A stretch of 9,361 nt of DNA. It comes from Burkholderiales bacterium. GTDB lineage: Bacteria > Pseudomonadota > Gammaproteobacteria > Burkholderiales > Burkholderiaceae_F. Made by a program: the position numbers and the translations under genes. Each line of letters starts with the position of its first letter. Position 1 is the stretch's first letter. Positions 1-7,379 of the stretch are shown here, piece after piece. The notes beneath the pieces were generated by a model. That model saw only the letters and a program-made list of their open reading frames with translations. It was not told where the DNA came from and searched no databases. The DNA lies in the NCBI GenBank assembly GCA_024641225.1, contig JAHEDN010000073.1, forward strand, positions 1 through 9,361, read 5' to 3'.

Positions 1-711
1 GAGCACGTAGCGCACCATCGACGCGCAGGCCAGGCGGCAGCGGTCGAGATCGGGCCGGCCGTCGGCCTCGACCGGATGCCCGTAGGCGCAGCGGTAGCAC
101 CCGAACGGCGCCACGTGCTCGGTGCCGGGCAGCAGCGGGCCGACAGCACCTGAGCGGAACAGCGATTCGCCGCCCACGCTCGATGAGCCGAGCCCGGCGC
201 CGTGGAACGCGTCCCAGAAGCTCAGTGTCTTGAAGCGGCCGGTCGCGGCGCGGGCGAGCTTGATCGCGACCTCGACCGCGTCGCTGCCGCCGGTCGTGAA
301 TAGCACCTTGCCGGCTGCGCCGGTCAACGCCTTGAATCGTGCGCCGAGCGCCTCGGCCAGTTCCACCGCGGCCTCGCTGGCGTAGCGGCGCGGTGCGAAG
401 CTCAGCTCGTCGAGCTGCTTCTTGATCGCGGCGATCACGTGCGGATGCGCGTAGCCGACGTGGTGCACGTTGTTGCCGTGGAAATCCATGTAGCGCCGGC
501 CGGCCACGTCCTCGATCCAGATGCCCTCGGCCCTGCGGATCGCGTTCAGGCACGGCGTCGACACCGACTGGTGCAGGAACGCGGCGCTGTCGCGGTCGAG
601 CAGGGCGCGTGTGGCAGGGTCGAGATGCTCTGCCTGCCAGCGCGTGCGGCGCGTCGACAGGTTGACGTCGCCTTCGGACTGGGTCGGGGCGGTGGTCACT
701 GGGCGCGTCAT
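1..711 (-). CDS. pbfA: PLP-dependent class-III aminotransferase-fold enzyme, probable PbfA (partial, C-terminus beyond window)
   Basis: Only the first 237 codons are present; the frame is still open at the left edge. Translating the minus strand from the ATG at 711 gives a class-III aminotransferase-fold protein. Visible motifs are a dimer/substrate-side FHGNNVHHVGYAHPH segment, the PLP-phosphate-binding TTGGSD (residues 139-144) and WDAFHG (166-171). After these comes SVGGE...FRSG...GPLLPG...HVAPFGCYRC, the stretch that most recalls PbfA. PbfA eliminates ammonia from (R)-1-hydroxy-2-aminoethylphosphonate to give phosphonoacetaldehyde, feeding 2-aminoethylphosphonate catabolism. The catalytic lysine would lie beyond the window, so activity cannot be judged. 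Four cysteines (205, 208, 225, 229) cluster near the edge. The gene is divergent from the TGS gene, with a 133-bp gap. There is no strong Shine-Dalgarno upstream of 711. It could instead be another aminotransferase or phospholyase of the same class. The fold is secure; the PbfA assignment is moderate. Confidence 0.65.
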   Translation of the reverse strand, partial: MTRPVTTAPTQSEGDVNLSTRRTRWQAEHLDPATRALLDRDSAAFLHQSVSTPCLNAIRRAEGIWIEDVAGRRYMDFHGNNVHHVGYAHPHVIAAIKKQLDELSFAPRRYASEAAVELAEALGARFKALTGAAGKVLFTTGGSDAVEVAIKLARAATGRFKTLSFWDAFHGAGLGSSSVGGESLFRSGAVGPLLPGTEHVAPFGCYRCAYGHPVEADGRPDLDRCRLACASMVRYVL

Positions 712-757
712 TTTTCGGCGTCTGCCTGCAAGAGGGGCGGTCGGAATCCGGCGCCGA

Positions 758-772
758 AGATGCCTAGCATCT
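758..772. promoter_or_regulatory. Inverted repeat in divergent intergenic region, possible operator
   Basis: AGATGC-CTA-GCATCT is a perfect 6-bp inverted repeat with a 3-bp spacer. It starts 46 bp upstream of the PLP-enzyme start codon and lies 73 bp upstream of the TGS gene, inside the 133-bp divergent gap. Its location fits a regulator binding site, but no regulator gene is visible here and a short symmetric site can arise by chance. Confidence 0.25.
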
Positions 773-844
773 CACAAGGCGAGGGTCTGACTTCGACCGC
801 CTGCGATGGGTACAGGGTCTGCGCATTCGAGTAACTTAGCCGCC

Positions 845-1885
845 ATGCCCGCCAACCTCTCTCCCGAATACAAGGCCGCCGAGGCCGGCTTCCGAGCCAC
901 GCGTGAGCCGCGCGAGCGGCTCGAGTGGCTGCGCGAGATGCTGCGCACGATCCCCAAGCACAAGGGCACCGAGCACCTGCAGGCCGACATCAAGGCGCGC
1001 ATCAAGGACCTCGGCGAGCAGCTCGAGGGCGGCAAGAAGGGTGGCGGGCACGGCGGCCCGGCGCTGGTGATCCGGCCGGAGGGCGCGGCGCAGATCGCGC
1101 TGGTCGGACCGCCGAGCGCCGGCAAGTCGGCGCTGCACGCGCGGCTGACGGCGTCGGGCGCGCAGGCCGCGCCGTATCCGTTCACGACGCAGATTCCGCA
1201 GCCGGGAATGATGCCGCACGAGGACATCCATTTTCAGCTGATCGACCTGCCGCCGATTGCGCCCGAGCATCCGGTGCCATGGATCGGCAGCACGCTGCAG
1301 ACCGCCGATGCGGCGCTGCTGGTGCTCGACCTGTCGGACCCGGCTGATCTTGAGCAACCACAGGCCGTGCGTTCGATCCTCGGCGTCCGGCGCGTGACGC
1401 TGCACGGACGCTGGCCGGCGGGTGACGATGCGGCCGGCGACGACGTAACCGGCGGCGACAGCGTTGCCGACGGTGATCCGTTCGCGGTCCGGCTGCCGAC
1501 GCTACTGCTGGCGAACAAGGCTGATCTGGTCGCCGATGCAGAGGGCGAGATCCAGGCGCTGCGCGAGCTGTCGGGCGTGTCGTTCCCGGCGCTTGCGGTG
1601 TCCGCGGAAACAGGGCGCGGGCTTGGCGAACTCGCGCTGTGGCTGTTCCGGCACCTGGGCATCGTTCGCGTCTACACCAAGGTGCCGGGGCATGCGGTGG
1701 ACCGGCAGCGGCCGTTCACGCTGCGCGCCGGCCAGACGGTCGGCGACGTGGCGCGGCTGGTGCATGGCGAGCTTGCGCACAAGCTGCGCTATGCACGTCT
1801 GTGGGGGCCGTCGGGGTTCGACGGGCAGCAAGTCGGACCCGAGCATCGCCTTGCCGACGGCGACGTGGTTGAATTGCACACCTGA
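845..1885 (+). CDS. TGS domain-containing DRG/Obg-like GTPase-family protein
   Basis: The product has 346 residues. A charged helical N-terminus (about 1-65) with IPKHKGTEHLQAD precedes a G domain and a C-terminal TGS domain (about 273-346, ending LADGDVVELHT). G-domain motifs are the P-loop GPPSAGKS (88-95), YPFTT (111-115) in the switch-I area, DLPP (134-137) at G3, NKAD (224-227) at G4 and SAE (253-255) at G5. The G3 motif lacks the usual glycine of DxxG. An acidic Gly/Asp-rich insert (about 193-211) sits before G4. Relatives are the eukaryotic/archaeal DRG proteins and a bacterial TGS family of unknown role; TGS domains suggest RNA or ribosome contact. I chose the ATG at 845 over the in-frame ATG at 806 because family members begin MPANLxPEYK. 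No Shine-Dalgarno is evident. The stop lies 19 bp before the cytochrome gene, so co-transcription is likely. Confidence 0.85.
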   Translation: MPANLSPEYKAAEAGFRATREPRERLEWLREMLRTIPKHKGTEHLQADIKARIKDLGEQLEGGKKGGGHGGPALVIRPEGAAQIALVGPPSAGKSALHARLTASGAQAAPYPFTTQIPQPGMMPHEDIHFQLIDLPPIAPEHPVPWIGSTLQTADAALLVLDLSDPADLEQPQAVRSILGVRRVTLHGRWPAGDDAAGDDVTGGDSVADGDPFAVRLPTLLLANKADLVADAEGEIQALRELSGVSFPALAVSAETGRGLGELALWLFRHLGIVRVYTKVPGHAVDRQRPFTLRAGQTVGDVARLVHGELAHKLRYARLWGPSGFDGQQVGPEHRLADGDVVELHT

Positions 1886-1892
1886 CATCAAT

Positions 1893-1900
1893 AGGAGGAG
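1893..1900 (+). promoter_or_regulatory. Strong Shine-Dalgarno for the cytochrome gene
   Basis: AGGAGGAG lies 4 bp before the ATG at 1905. It fixes that start inside a much longer open frame that runs in from the upstream gene, and it places a signal peptide at the N-terminus. Confidence 0.8.
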
Positions 1901-1904
1901 ACAG

Positions 1905-2693
1905 ATGAGACGCGCGGCGTTGCGGCTGGTCGTGCTGATGGCCGTGCCGCTGGCGCACGCTGCCGACATCGAGGCCGGCCGAGCCAGGGCGGTCACCGTC
2001 TGCGCCGCCTGCCATGGCGCCACCGGCATCAGCGTCGCCGAATCGATTCCCAACCTGGCGGCGCAGCGCGCCGGCTACCTTGCGGCGCAGTTGCGGGCGC
2101 TGAAGGACGGCACGCGCAAGAACGCGATGATGAACGCCATCGCGGCGCAGCTTTCGGCGGCGGACATCGACAACCTGGCCGCATACTTTGCAGCGCAGCC
2201 CGGCGCGCAGGCGAGCGACAAGTCGGGCCTGCTGCCGAACATGAAGGCAACCCGGGTGCCGTTCCCGCAGGAATTCAGGAACACGTTTACCCGCTATCAC
2301 ACAATGAACTTCCCGGCGACGAAGCAGGTGCGCCAGTTTTACGCCAACAAGGCAGCGCTACAGGCAGCGAAGGCGGGCAAGCCGCTACCCGACGGTGCCA
2401 TGGTGGTCGTCGAGGTTCACACCGCCCGGCTCGACCTTGACGACAAGCCCATCGTCGGCGCCGACGGCTTCTTCGTCCCCGAGCATCTGCTGGCCTACAG
2501 CACCATGGGGCGCGCTGCCGGCTGGGGCGCCGATATCCCGGACATGCTGCGCAACGAGAACTGGAACTACGCCGTCTTCACGCCCGAAGGCAAGCCGCGC
2601 ACGATCAACCAGGCCGAGTGCCTGGCCTGCCACAAGCCGCTCGACAAGGCGAGCTTCGTCTTCACGCTGAAGGAACTTGCCGGGGCGAAGTAG
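1905..2693 (+). CDS. Secreted diheme protein: cytochrome c domain fused to cytochrome P460-like domain
   Basis: The product has 262 residues. A short Sec signal peptide (1-19, cleavage after AHA) points to the periplasm. Domain 1 (about 20-100) is a class-I cytochrome c with heme motif CAACH (33-37) and candidate axial Met75/Met76. Domain 2 (about 118-262) resembles the cytochrome P460 / cytochrome c'-beta family: FYANKAAL, a PDG turn (162-164), a large aromatic loop, and a C-terminal heme motif CLACH (239-243) followed by FVFTLKEL. Nitrosomonas P460 oxidises hydroxylamine and carries a lysine cross-linked to heme. In my by-eye alignment that lysine position is Val169 here, so the chromophore is probably not a true P460. 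Electron transfer from domain 2 through domain 1, or NO/hydroxylamine handling, is possible but inferred. No biosynthesis or partner oxidase genes are adjacent. It follows the TGS gene by 19 bp. Confidence 0.85.
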   Translation: MRRAALRLVVLMAVPLAHAADIEAGRARAVTVCAACHGATGISVAESIPNLAAQRAGYLAAQLRALKDGTRKNAMMNAIAAQLSAADIDNLAAYFAAQPGAQASDKSGLLPNMKATRVPFPQEFRNTFTRYHTMNFPATKQVRQFYANKAALQAAKAGKPLPDGAMVVVEVHTARLDLDDKPIVGADGFFVPEHLLAYSTMGRAAGWGADIPDMLRNENWNYAVFTPEGKPRTINQAECLACHKPLDKASFVFTLKELAGAK

Positions 2694-2809
2694 GGCGGTG
2701 CGAGGGGCGGCCTCCCGCGGCGGGCAGCGGATCGGATGCGGCGGTACGGTCGATGTGAGCCGCCCGCGTCGAGTGCTAGCGTGAACGCACCATCCACCGC
2801 GCGTTCCCC

Positions 2810-3229
2810 ATGCGGCAGTACATCCGTCATCCGGCCGACATTCCGATCGAGCTGGTTCCCGCCGAAGATGCCGGTGCGCGTTCGCGGCTGCTCGACGCCG
2901 GCATCGGCGGACTGGCCCTGCGCTCCCGCCGTGCGTTCGCGCCGGCGCGCGTGGTGACGGTGCGCATTGCCTGGGTCCAGCCGCCGTTTTCGGCAACGGC
3001 GCGGGTCGCCTGGTGCCGATCGTGCAAAGGCGGATACGAACTGGGGCTCGCCTTCATCGACTCCGACGACGCCTTCCGCGCCCGCATGGTCGAGCAGGTC
3101 TGTCATATCGAGCACTACCGGCGGCGGCAACTGCGGACCGGAGGTCGGGAGATGACGGCCGACGAGGCAGCGCGCGAATGGATCGAATGCAGGGCGGCGA
3201 GGTTTCCCGCGGCCTGGACAGGATCCTGA
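2810..3229 (+). CDS. PilZ domain-containing protein (putative c-di-GMP binder)
   Basis: This 139-residue cytoplasmic protein begins with the PilZ RxxxR arginine motif (R2-Q-Y-I-R6). The beta-barrel signature follows as DAGIGG (29-34), a variant of [D/N]xSxxG with Gly replacing Ser. Further on are a WCR segment and YELGLAFID, both typical late PilZ strands. The barrel occupies about residues 1-105 and is followed by a charged, mostly helical tail of unknown role. An in-frame stop (TAG at 2777-2779) with no other start between it and 2810 makes this ATG the first possible start. No clear Shine-Dalgarno is seen. PilZ proteins bind cyclic di-GMP and adjust motility, exopolysaccharide or other outputs; no effector is encoded next to it. 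The serine change may weaken ligand binding. Confidence 0.8.
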   Translation: MRQYIRHPADIPIELVPAEDAGARSRLLDAGIGGLALRSRRAFAPARVVTVRIAWVQPPFSATARVAWCRSCKGGYELGLAFIDSDDAFRARMVEQVCHIEHYRRRQLRTGGREMTADEAAREWIECRAARFPAAWTGS

Positions 3230-3275
3230 GCGGGCGCATCGGCGCAATCCGGCACGGCCTCGTTGCCTACTCCGC

Positions 3276-3293
3276 AAGCGGCCGGCCGCGCTT
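3276..3293. terminator. Weak GC-rich hairpin between pilZ-domain gene and thrH
   Basis: AAGCG and CGCTT form a 5-bp stem around an 8-nt loop. The inner GCGGCCGGCCGC (3278-3289) is itself a perfect 12-bp palindrome. It sits 47 bp after the PilZ stop. No T-tract follows, so it is at best a weak or factor-dependent terminator and may simply reflect GC-rich composition. Confidence 0.2.
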
Positions 3294-3344
3294 GTCCTCG
3301 GGCCGGTAGGCTACGATCCACGTCGACTGCAGGAGCCTGTTTCG

Positions 3345-3956
3345 ATGCACTTCGTATGCCTCGATCTCGAAGGTGTGCTCGTCCCCGAGATCTGGATCGC
3401 CTTTGCCGAACGCACCGGGATCGCCGAGTTCCGCCGCACCACGCGCGATGAGCCCGACTACGGCAAGCTGATGCGCTGGCGCCTTTCTCTGCTGCGCCAG
3501 CATCGCCTGAAGCTTGCCGATATACGGGGCGTCGTCGCTGGTATGGGGCCGCTTGCCGGTGCCAAGGAATTCCTCGACGGGCTGCGCAGTTCCTACCAGG
3601 TGGTGATCCTCTCGGACACGTTCTACGAGTTCGCCGACCCGCTGATGGCCCAGCTCGGCCGGCCGACGCTGATGTGCAACCGGCTGATCGTCGACGACGA
3701 GGGGTTCCTCGCCGACTACCGCCTGCGGCAGAGCGAACAAAAGCGGCAGGCGGTGCTGGCGCTGAAGAGGCTCAACTTCCGCGTCATCGCGGCCGGCGAT
3801 TCGTACAACGACACCGGCATGCTCGCCGCCGCCGACGCCGGCTTCTTCATCCATCCGCCGCCGGCCATCGCGGAACAGTTCCCGCAGTTCGCCGTGCACG
3901 ACGATTTCGCCGGGCTGAGGCGCTCGATCGACGCGGCCGCGGGGCGCTGGAACTGA
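3345..3956 (+). CDS. thrH: ThrH: bifunctional phosphoserine phosphatase / homoserine phosphotransferase (HAD family)
   Basis: The 203-residue product matches the usual ThrH length and is similar throughout to Pseudomonas ThrH. HAD motif I is DLEGVLVPE, with nucleophile Asp7 and Glu9 where most HAD phosphatases have a second Asp, a ThrH hallmark. Motif II is LSDTFYEF (Ser90). The motif III lysine is Lys133 in EQKRQAV. Motif IV is GDSYND (Asp152, Asp156). The enzyme removes phosphate from L-phosphoserine and can pass it to homoserine, linking serine and threonine synthesis in the cytoplasm. AGGAG at 3331-3335 is correctly spaced from the ATG. A poor -10-like TACGAT (3312-3317) precedes it. No serine or threonine pathway genes adjoin it, so it is probably its own unit. 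The stop is 100 bp before the ABC transporter. Confidence 0.92.
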   Translation: MHFVCLDLEGVLVPEIWIAFAERTGIAEFRRTTRDEPDYGKLMRWRLSLLRQHRLKLADIRGVVAGMGPLAGAKEFLDGLRSSYQVVILSDTFYEFADPLMAQLGRPTLMCNRLIVDDEGFLADYRLRQSEQKRQAVLALKRLNFRVIAAGDSYNDTGMLAAADAGFFIHPPPAIAEQFPQFAVHDDFAGLRRSIDAAAGRWN

Positions 3957-3960
3957 GGAG

Positions 3961-3980
3961 CCCGGCCGGGACAGGCCGGG
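3961..3980. terminator. Candidate hairpin after thrH
   Basis: CCCGGCC (3961-3967) and GGCCGGG (3974-3980) form a perfect 7-bp stem with a 6-nt loop, 4 bp after the thrH stop. The position suits a transcription end, but no run of T follows. A Rho-independent terminator is therefore only weakly supported. Confidence 0.35.
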
Positions 3981-4042
3981 CGATCGTGCCGGCGAACTCC
4001 TCGGCGGCTCGGCGGCGCAGGTTATTCGGCAGCGATCGCCTT

Positions 4043-4048
4043 CATAAT
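4043..4048 (+). promoter_or_regulatory. -10-like element just upstream of the transporter operon
   Basis: CATAAT matches the TATAAT consensus at five of six positions and ends 8 bp before the ATG at 4057. No Shine-Dalgarno lies in the gap. Transcription starting the usual 6-7 bp downstream would give a leaderless or nearly leaderless mRNA. No good -35 hexamer is visible, and I could not recognise a Pho box here. Confidence 0.3.
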
Positions 4049-4056
4049 CCGCGGCG

Positions 4057-5136
<1,080 letters not shown>

Positions 5137-5183
5137 ATACATTGCGACTTGCCCGATCGCGTTGAAGGGGACTTGTTGGACCG

Positions 5184-5204
5184 CCGCTCTGGCCCCAGAG
5201 TCGG
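5184..5204. promoter_or_regulatory. Inverted repeat upstream of the binding-protein gene
   Basis: CTCTGG (5187-5192) and CCAGAG (5195-5200) form a perfect 6-bp inverted repeat. CCG and CGG extend it outward if one unpaired base (5201) is allowed. It lies in the 108-bp gap between the ATPase and binding-protein genes, about 40 bp before the start codon. It may be an operator, or an RNA hairpin that separates expression of the ATPase from the more abundant binding protein. No T-tract follows. Confidence 0.3.
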
Positions 5205-5230
5205 CGTTTGTCGAGACGAGAAGGCGAAAC

Positions 5231-5238
5231 AAAGGAGG
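5231..5238 (+). promoter_or_regulatory. Strong Shine-Dalgarno for the binding-protein gene
   Basis: AAAGGAGG lies 6 bp before the ATG at 5245. It decides this start over the in-frame ATG at 5149 and puts a signal peptide at the N-terminus. It is the strongest ribosome site in the transporter cluster, in keeping with the high level usually needed for a binding protein. Confidence 0.8.
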
Positions 5239-5244
5239 AAGACC

Positions 5245-6519
5245 ATGAAATGGTTGTCTGCTTTGCTGCTGACCGGGCTCATCGCGGCGGCTGCTCCAGC
5301 GCGTGCCGCGACCGAGCTCACGTTCTATTACCCGATCGCCGTCGGCGGGCCGCTGACCAAGGTGATCGACGGCTACGCGCGCGAGTTCGAGAAGGCGCAC
5401 CCGGACATCAAGGTCAACCCGATCTACGCCGGCAACTACGACGACGCGCGCATCAAGGCGCTCGCCGCGCTGAAGGCCGGCCAGCCGGCGCAGATCTCGG
5501 TGCTGTTCTCGATCGACATCTACGAGCTGCTCGAGCAGGACGCGATCATCGCCTGGGACGACGTCGCCACCACGGCCGACGACAAGGCCTGGCTGAAGGC
5601 GTTCTACCCGGCGCTGATGTCCAACGGCACCTACAAGGGCAAGGTCTACGGCATCCCGTACCAGCGCTCGACCATCGTGCTGTACTGGAACAAGGAGGCG
5701 TTCAAGGAAGCCGGGCTCGACCCGGACAAGCCGCCCGCCAACTGGACCGAGATGCAGCAGATGGCCGGCAAGCTGGTGAAGAAGGACGCCGGCGGCAACG
5801 TCACCCGCTGGGGCGTGATGGTGCCGTCGACCGGCTACCCGTACTGGATGTTTCAGGCCTTCGCGCGGCAGAACGGCCAGGATCTGATGAACCGGGACGG
5901 CAACGCCACCAACTACGCGCACCCGGACGTGGTCGCGGCGCTGCAGTACTGGCGCGACCTTGGCGCCAAGTACACGGTCATGCCCGAGGGCACGGTCGAG
6001 TGGGGCACGCTGCGCCAGGCCTTCCTCGAAGGCAAGACGGCGATGATGTGGCACACCACCGGGAATCTCACCGCGGTGAAGGAAAACGCCAAGTTCCCGT
6101 TCGGCGTGGCGATGCTGCCGGCCTCGAAGCAGCGCGGCTCGCCCACCGGCGGCGGCAACTTCTACATCTTCAAGAAGACGACGCCGGCCGAGCGCAAGGC
6201 GGCGCTGACCTTCGTCAAGTGGATGACCGCCCCCGAGCGCGCTGCCGACTGGAGCATGGCCACCGGCTACGTCGCCACGCGGCCCGACGCCTACGCCACG
6301 CCGAAGCTGAAGGAGTACGCGGCGAGCTTCCCGCCGGCGGTGGTGGCGCGCGACCAGTTCGAGTTCTCCACGCCCGAGCTGTCGACGTTCCAGACCGGCC
6401 GTGTGCGCAAGCTGCTCGACGACGCGATCCAGGCCACGCTCACCGGCCAGAAGGCGCCGGCTGAGGCGCTGAAGGCGGCGCAGGACGAGGCGGACAGGCT
6501 GCTCAAGCCGTATCGATGA
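5245..6519 (+). CDS. ugpB: Extracellular solute-binding protein, UgpB-like (glycerol-3-phosphate/glycerophosphodiester type)
   Basis: The 424-residue product has a Sec signal peptide (about 1-21, ending ARA) and no lipobox cysteine, so it should be a free periplasmic protein. The mature part is a family-1 binding protein that lines up by eye with E. coli UgpB along its length. Matching segments are HPDIKVNPIYAGNYDDA, RSTIVLYWNKEAFKEAGLDP, TGNLTAVKENAKFPFGVAMLP, a GGGN ligand-side segment, TGYVATRPDAY and a C-terminal LTGQKAPAEAL helix. UgpB binds sn-glycerol-3-phosphate and glycerophosphodiesters with conserved Ser, Gly, Tyr and Arg side chains; plausible equivalents (RST, GGG, TGY, GRVRK) are present. 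The loop matching QGWIQLENFSAWNG reads YPYWMFQAFARQNG, so substrate range may differ. The gene overlaps the first permease by ATGA. Substrate assignment is inferred and could be another phosphorylated polyol or a sugar. Confidence 0.8.
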   Translation: MKWLSALLLTGLIAAAAPARAATELTFYYPIAVGGPLTKVIDGYAREFEKAHPDIKVNPIYAGNYDDARIKALAALKAGQPAQISVLFSIDIYELLEQDAIIAWDDVATTADDKAWLKAFYPALMSNGTYKGKVYGIPYQRSTIVLYWNKEAFKEAGLDPDKPPANWTEMQQMAGKLVKKDAGGNVTRWGVMVPSTGYPYWMFQAFARQNGQDLMNRDGNATNYAHPDVVAALQYWRDLGAKYTVMPEGTVEWGTLRQAFLEGKTAMMWHTTGNLTAVKENAKFPFGVAMLPASKQRGSPTGGGNFYIFKKTTPAERKAALTFVKWMTAPERAADWSMATGYVATRPDAYATPKLKEYAASFPPAVVARDQFEFSTPELSTFQTGRVRKLLDDAIQATLTGQKAPAEALKAAQDEADRLLKPYR

Positions 6520-7379
6520 AGCATGTTTACGGCTGGCTGCTGCTCACGCCAGCCGCGATCCTGCTGATCGCGTTCACCCACTATCCGGCGGGCGCGACAC
6601 TCTTCGACAGCTTCTTCTCCACCGGGACGGTCGTACGGCCGTCCCGTTTCGTGGGCTTAGGCAATTACGCCTCGCTCGCCGACGATCCGATCTTCTGGCA
6701 GGTGCTGCGCAACAACCTGTGGTTCGCGCTCGGCACCATTCCCACCGCCATCGCCATCGCGCTGGTGATGGCGCTGTGGGTCAACGCCAAGCTGCCGGCG
6801 CGCGGCCTGGTGCGGATGGCGTACTTCACGCCGACGGTGCTGCCGATGATCGCCGTGGCCAATATCTGGCTCTTCTTCTACACGCCGCAGATCGGCCTGA
6901 TCGACCAGTTCCGCGCGCTCTTTGGCGCGCCAAGCCACAACTGGCTCGGCGATCCGAACACGGTGCTCGGCGCGACGATGGTGATGGTCGTGTGGAAGGA
7001 GGCGGGCTTCTTCATGATCTTCTACCTCGCGGCGCTGCAGTCGCTGCCGCCGGAACTCGAGGAGGCCGGGCGGATCGAGGGCGCCTCGCGCTGGTACTTC
7101 TTCTGGCGGGTGACTTTCCCGCTGCTGATGCCGACCACGCTGTTCGTGCTGGTCAACGCCACGATCAACTCGTTCAAGCTGGTCGACCACCTGTTCATCC
7201 TGACCAAGGGCGGGCCGGACAACGCCTCGAGCCTGCTGCTGTATTACATCTATCAGGTGGCGTTCAGCTTCTTCGAGACGACCTACGCGGCGACCTTGAC
7301 AGTCGTGCTGCTGGCGCTGCTTGCCGGGCTGGCGCTGCTGCAGTTCCTGCTGATCGAGCGACGGGTGCACTACCGATGA
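6516..7379 (+). CDS. ugpA: ABC transporter permease, UgpA-like
   Basis: This 287-residue inner-membrane protein of the CUT1 permease type has about six hydrophobic segments. The first is at 5-21 and a long one lies at about 66-90. The cytoplasmic EAA loop that docks on the ATPase reads EEAGRIEGAS (182-191), followed by FFWRVTFPLLMP. FKLVDHLFILTKGGPDNAS is the characteristic UgpA/MalF-type stretch after it. The start codon overlaps the stop of the binding-protein gene as ATGA, with no Shine-Dalgarno, which implies translational coupling. It pairs with the next gene to form the transmembrane channel. The permease family is certain; the glycerol-3-phosphate specificity is taken from the binding protein and gene set. 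Confidence 0.87.
   Translation: MKHVYGWLLLTPAAILLIAFTHYPAGATLFDSFFSTGTVVRPSRFVGLGNYASLADDPIFWQVLRNNLWFALGTIPTAIAIALVMALWVNAKLPARGLVRMAYFTPTVLPMIAVANIWLFFYTPQIGLIDQFRALFGAPSHNWLGDPNTVLGATMVMVVWKEAGFFMIFYLAALQSLPPELEEAGRIEGASRWYFFWRVTFPLLMPTTLFVLVNATINSFKLVDHLFILTKGGPDNASSLLLYYIYQVAFSFFETTYAATLTVVLLALLAGLALLQFLLIERRVHYR

Noticed and set aside
806..844. Upstream ATG start for the TGS protein
   Set aside because: The extra 13 residues do not match the family N-terminus, which begins at the MPANL methionine (845).
4020..4056. Pho box upstream of the transporter operon
   Set aside because: Only one loose half-site resemblance (CTTCATA) is seen. No second half at the expected 11-bp spacing is present, so PhoB control is not supported by the sequence.
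5208..6464. A 418-codon plus-strand frame overlapping the binding-protein gene
   Set aside because: It is a +1-type shadow of the binding-protein gene with an Arg/Ala/Gly-rich translation and no domain; the real gene has a signal peptide and a strong ribosome site.
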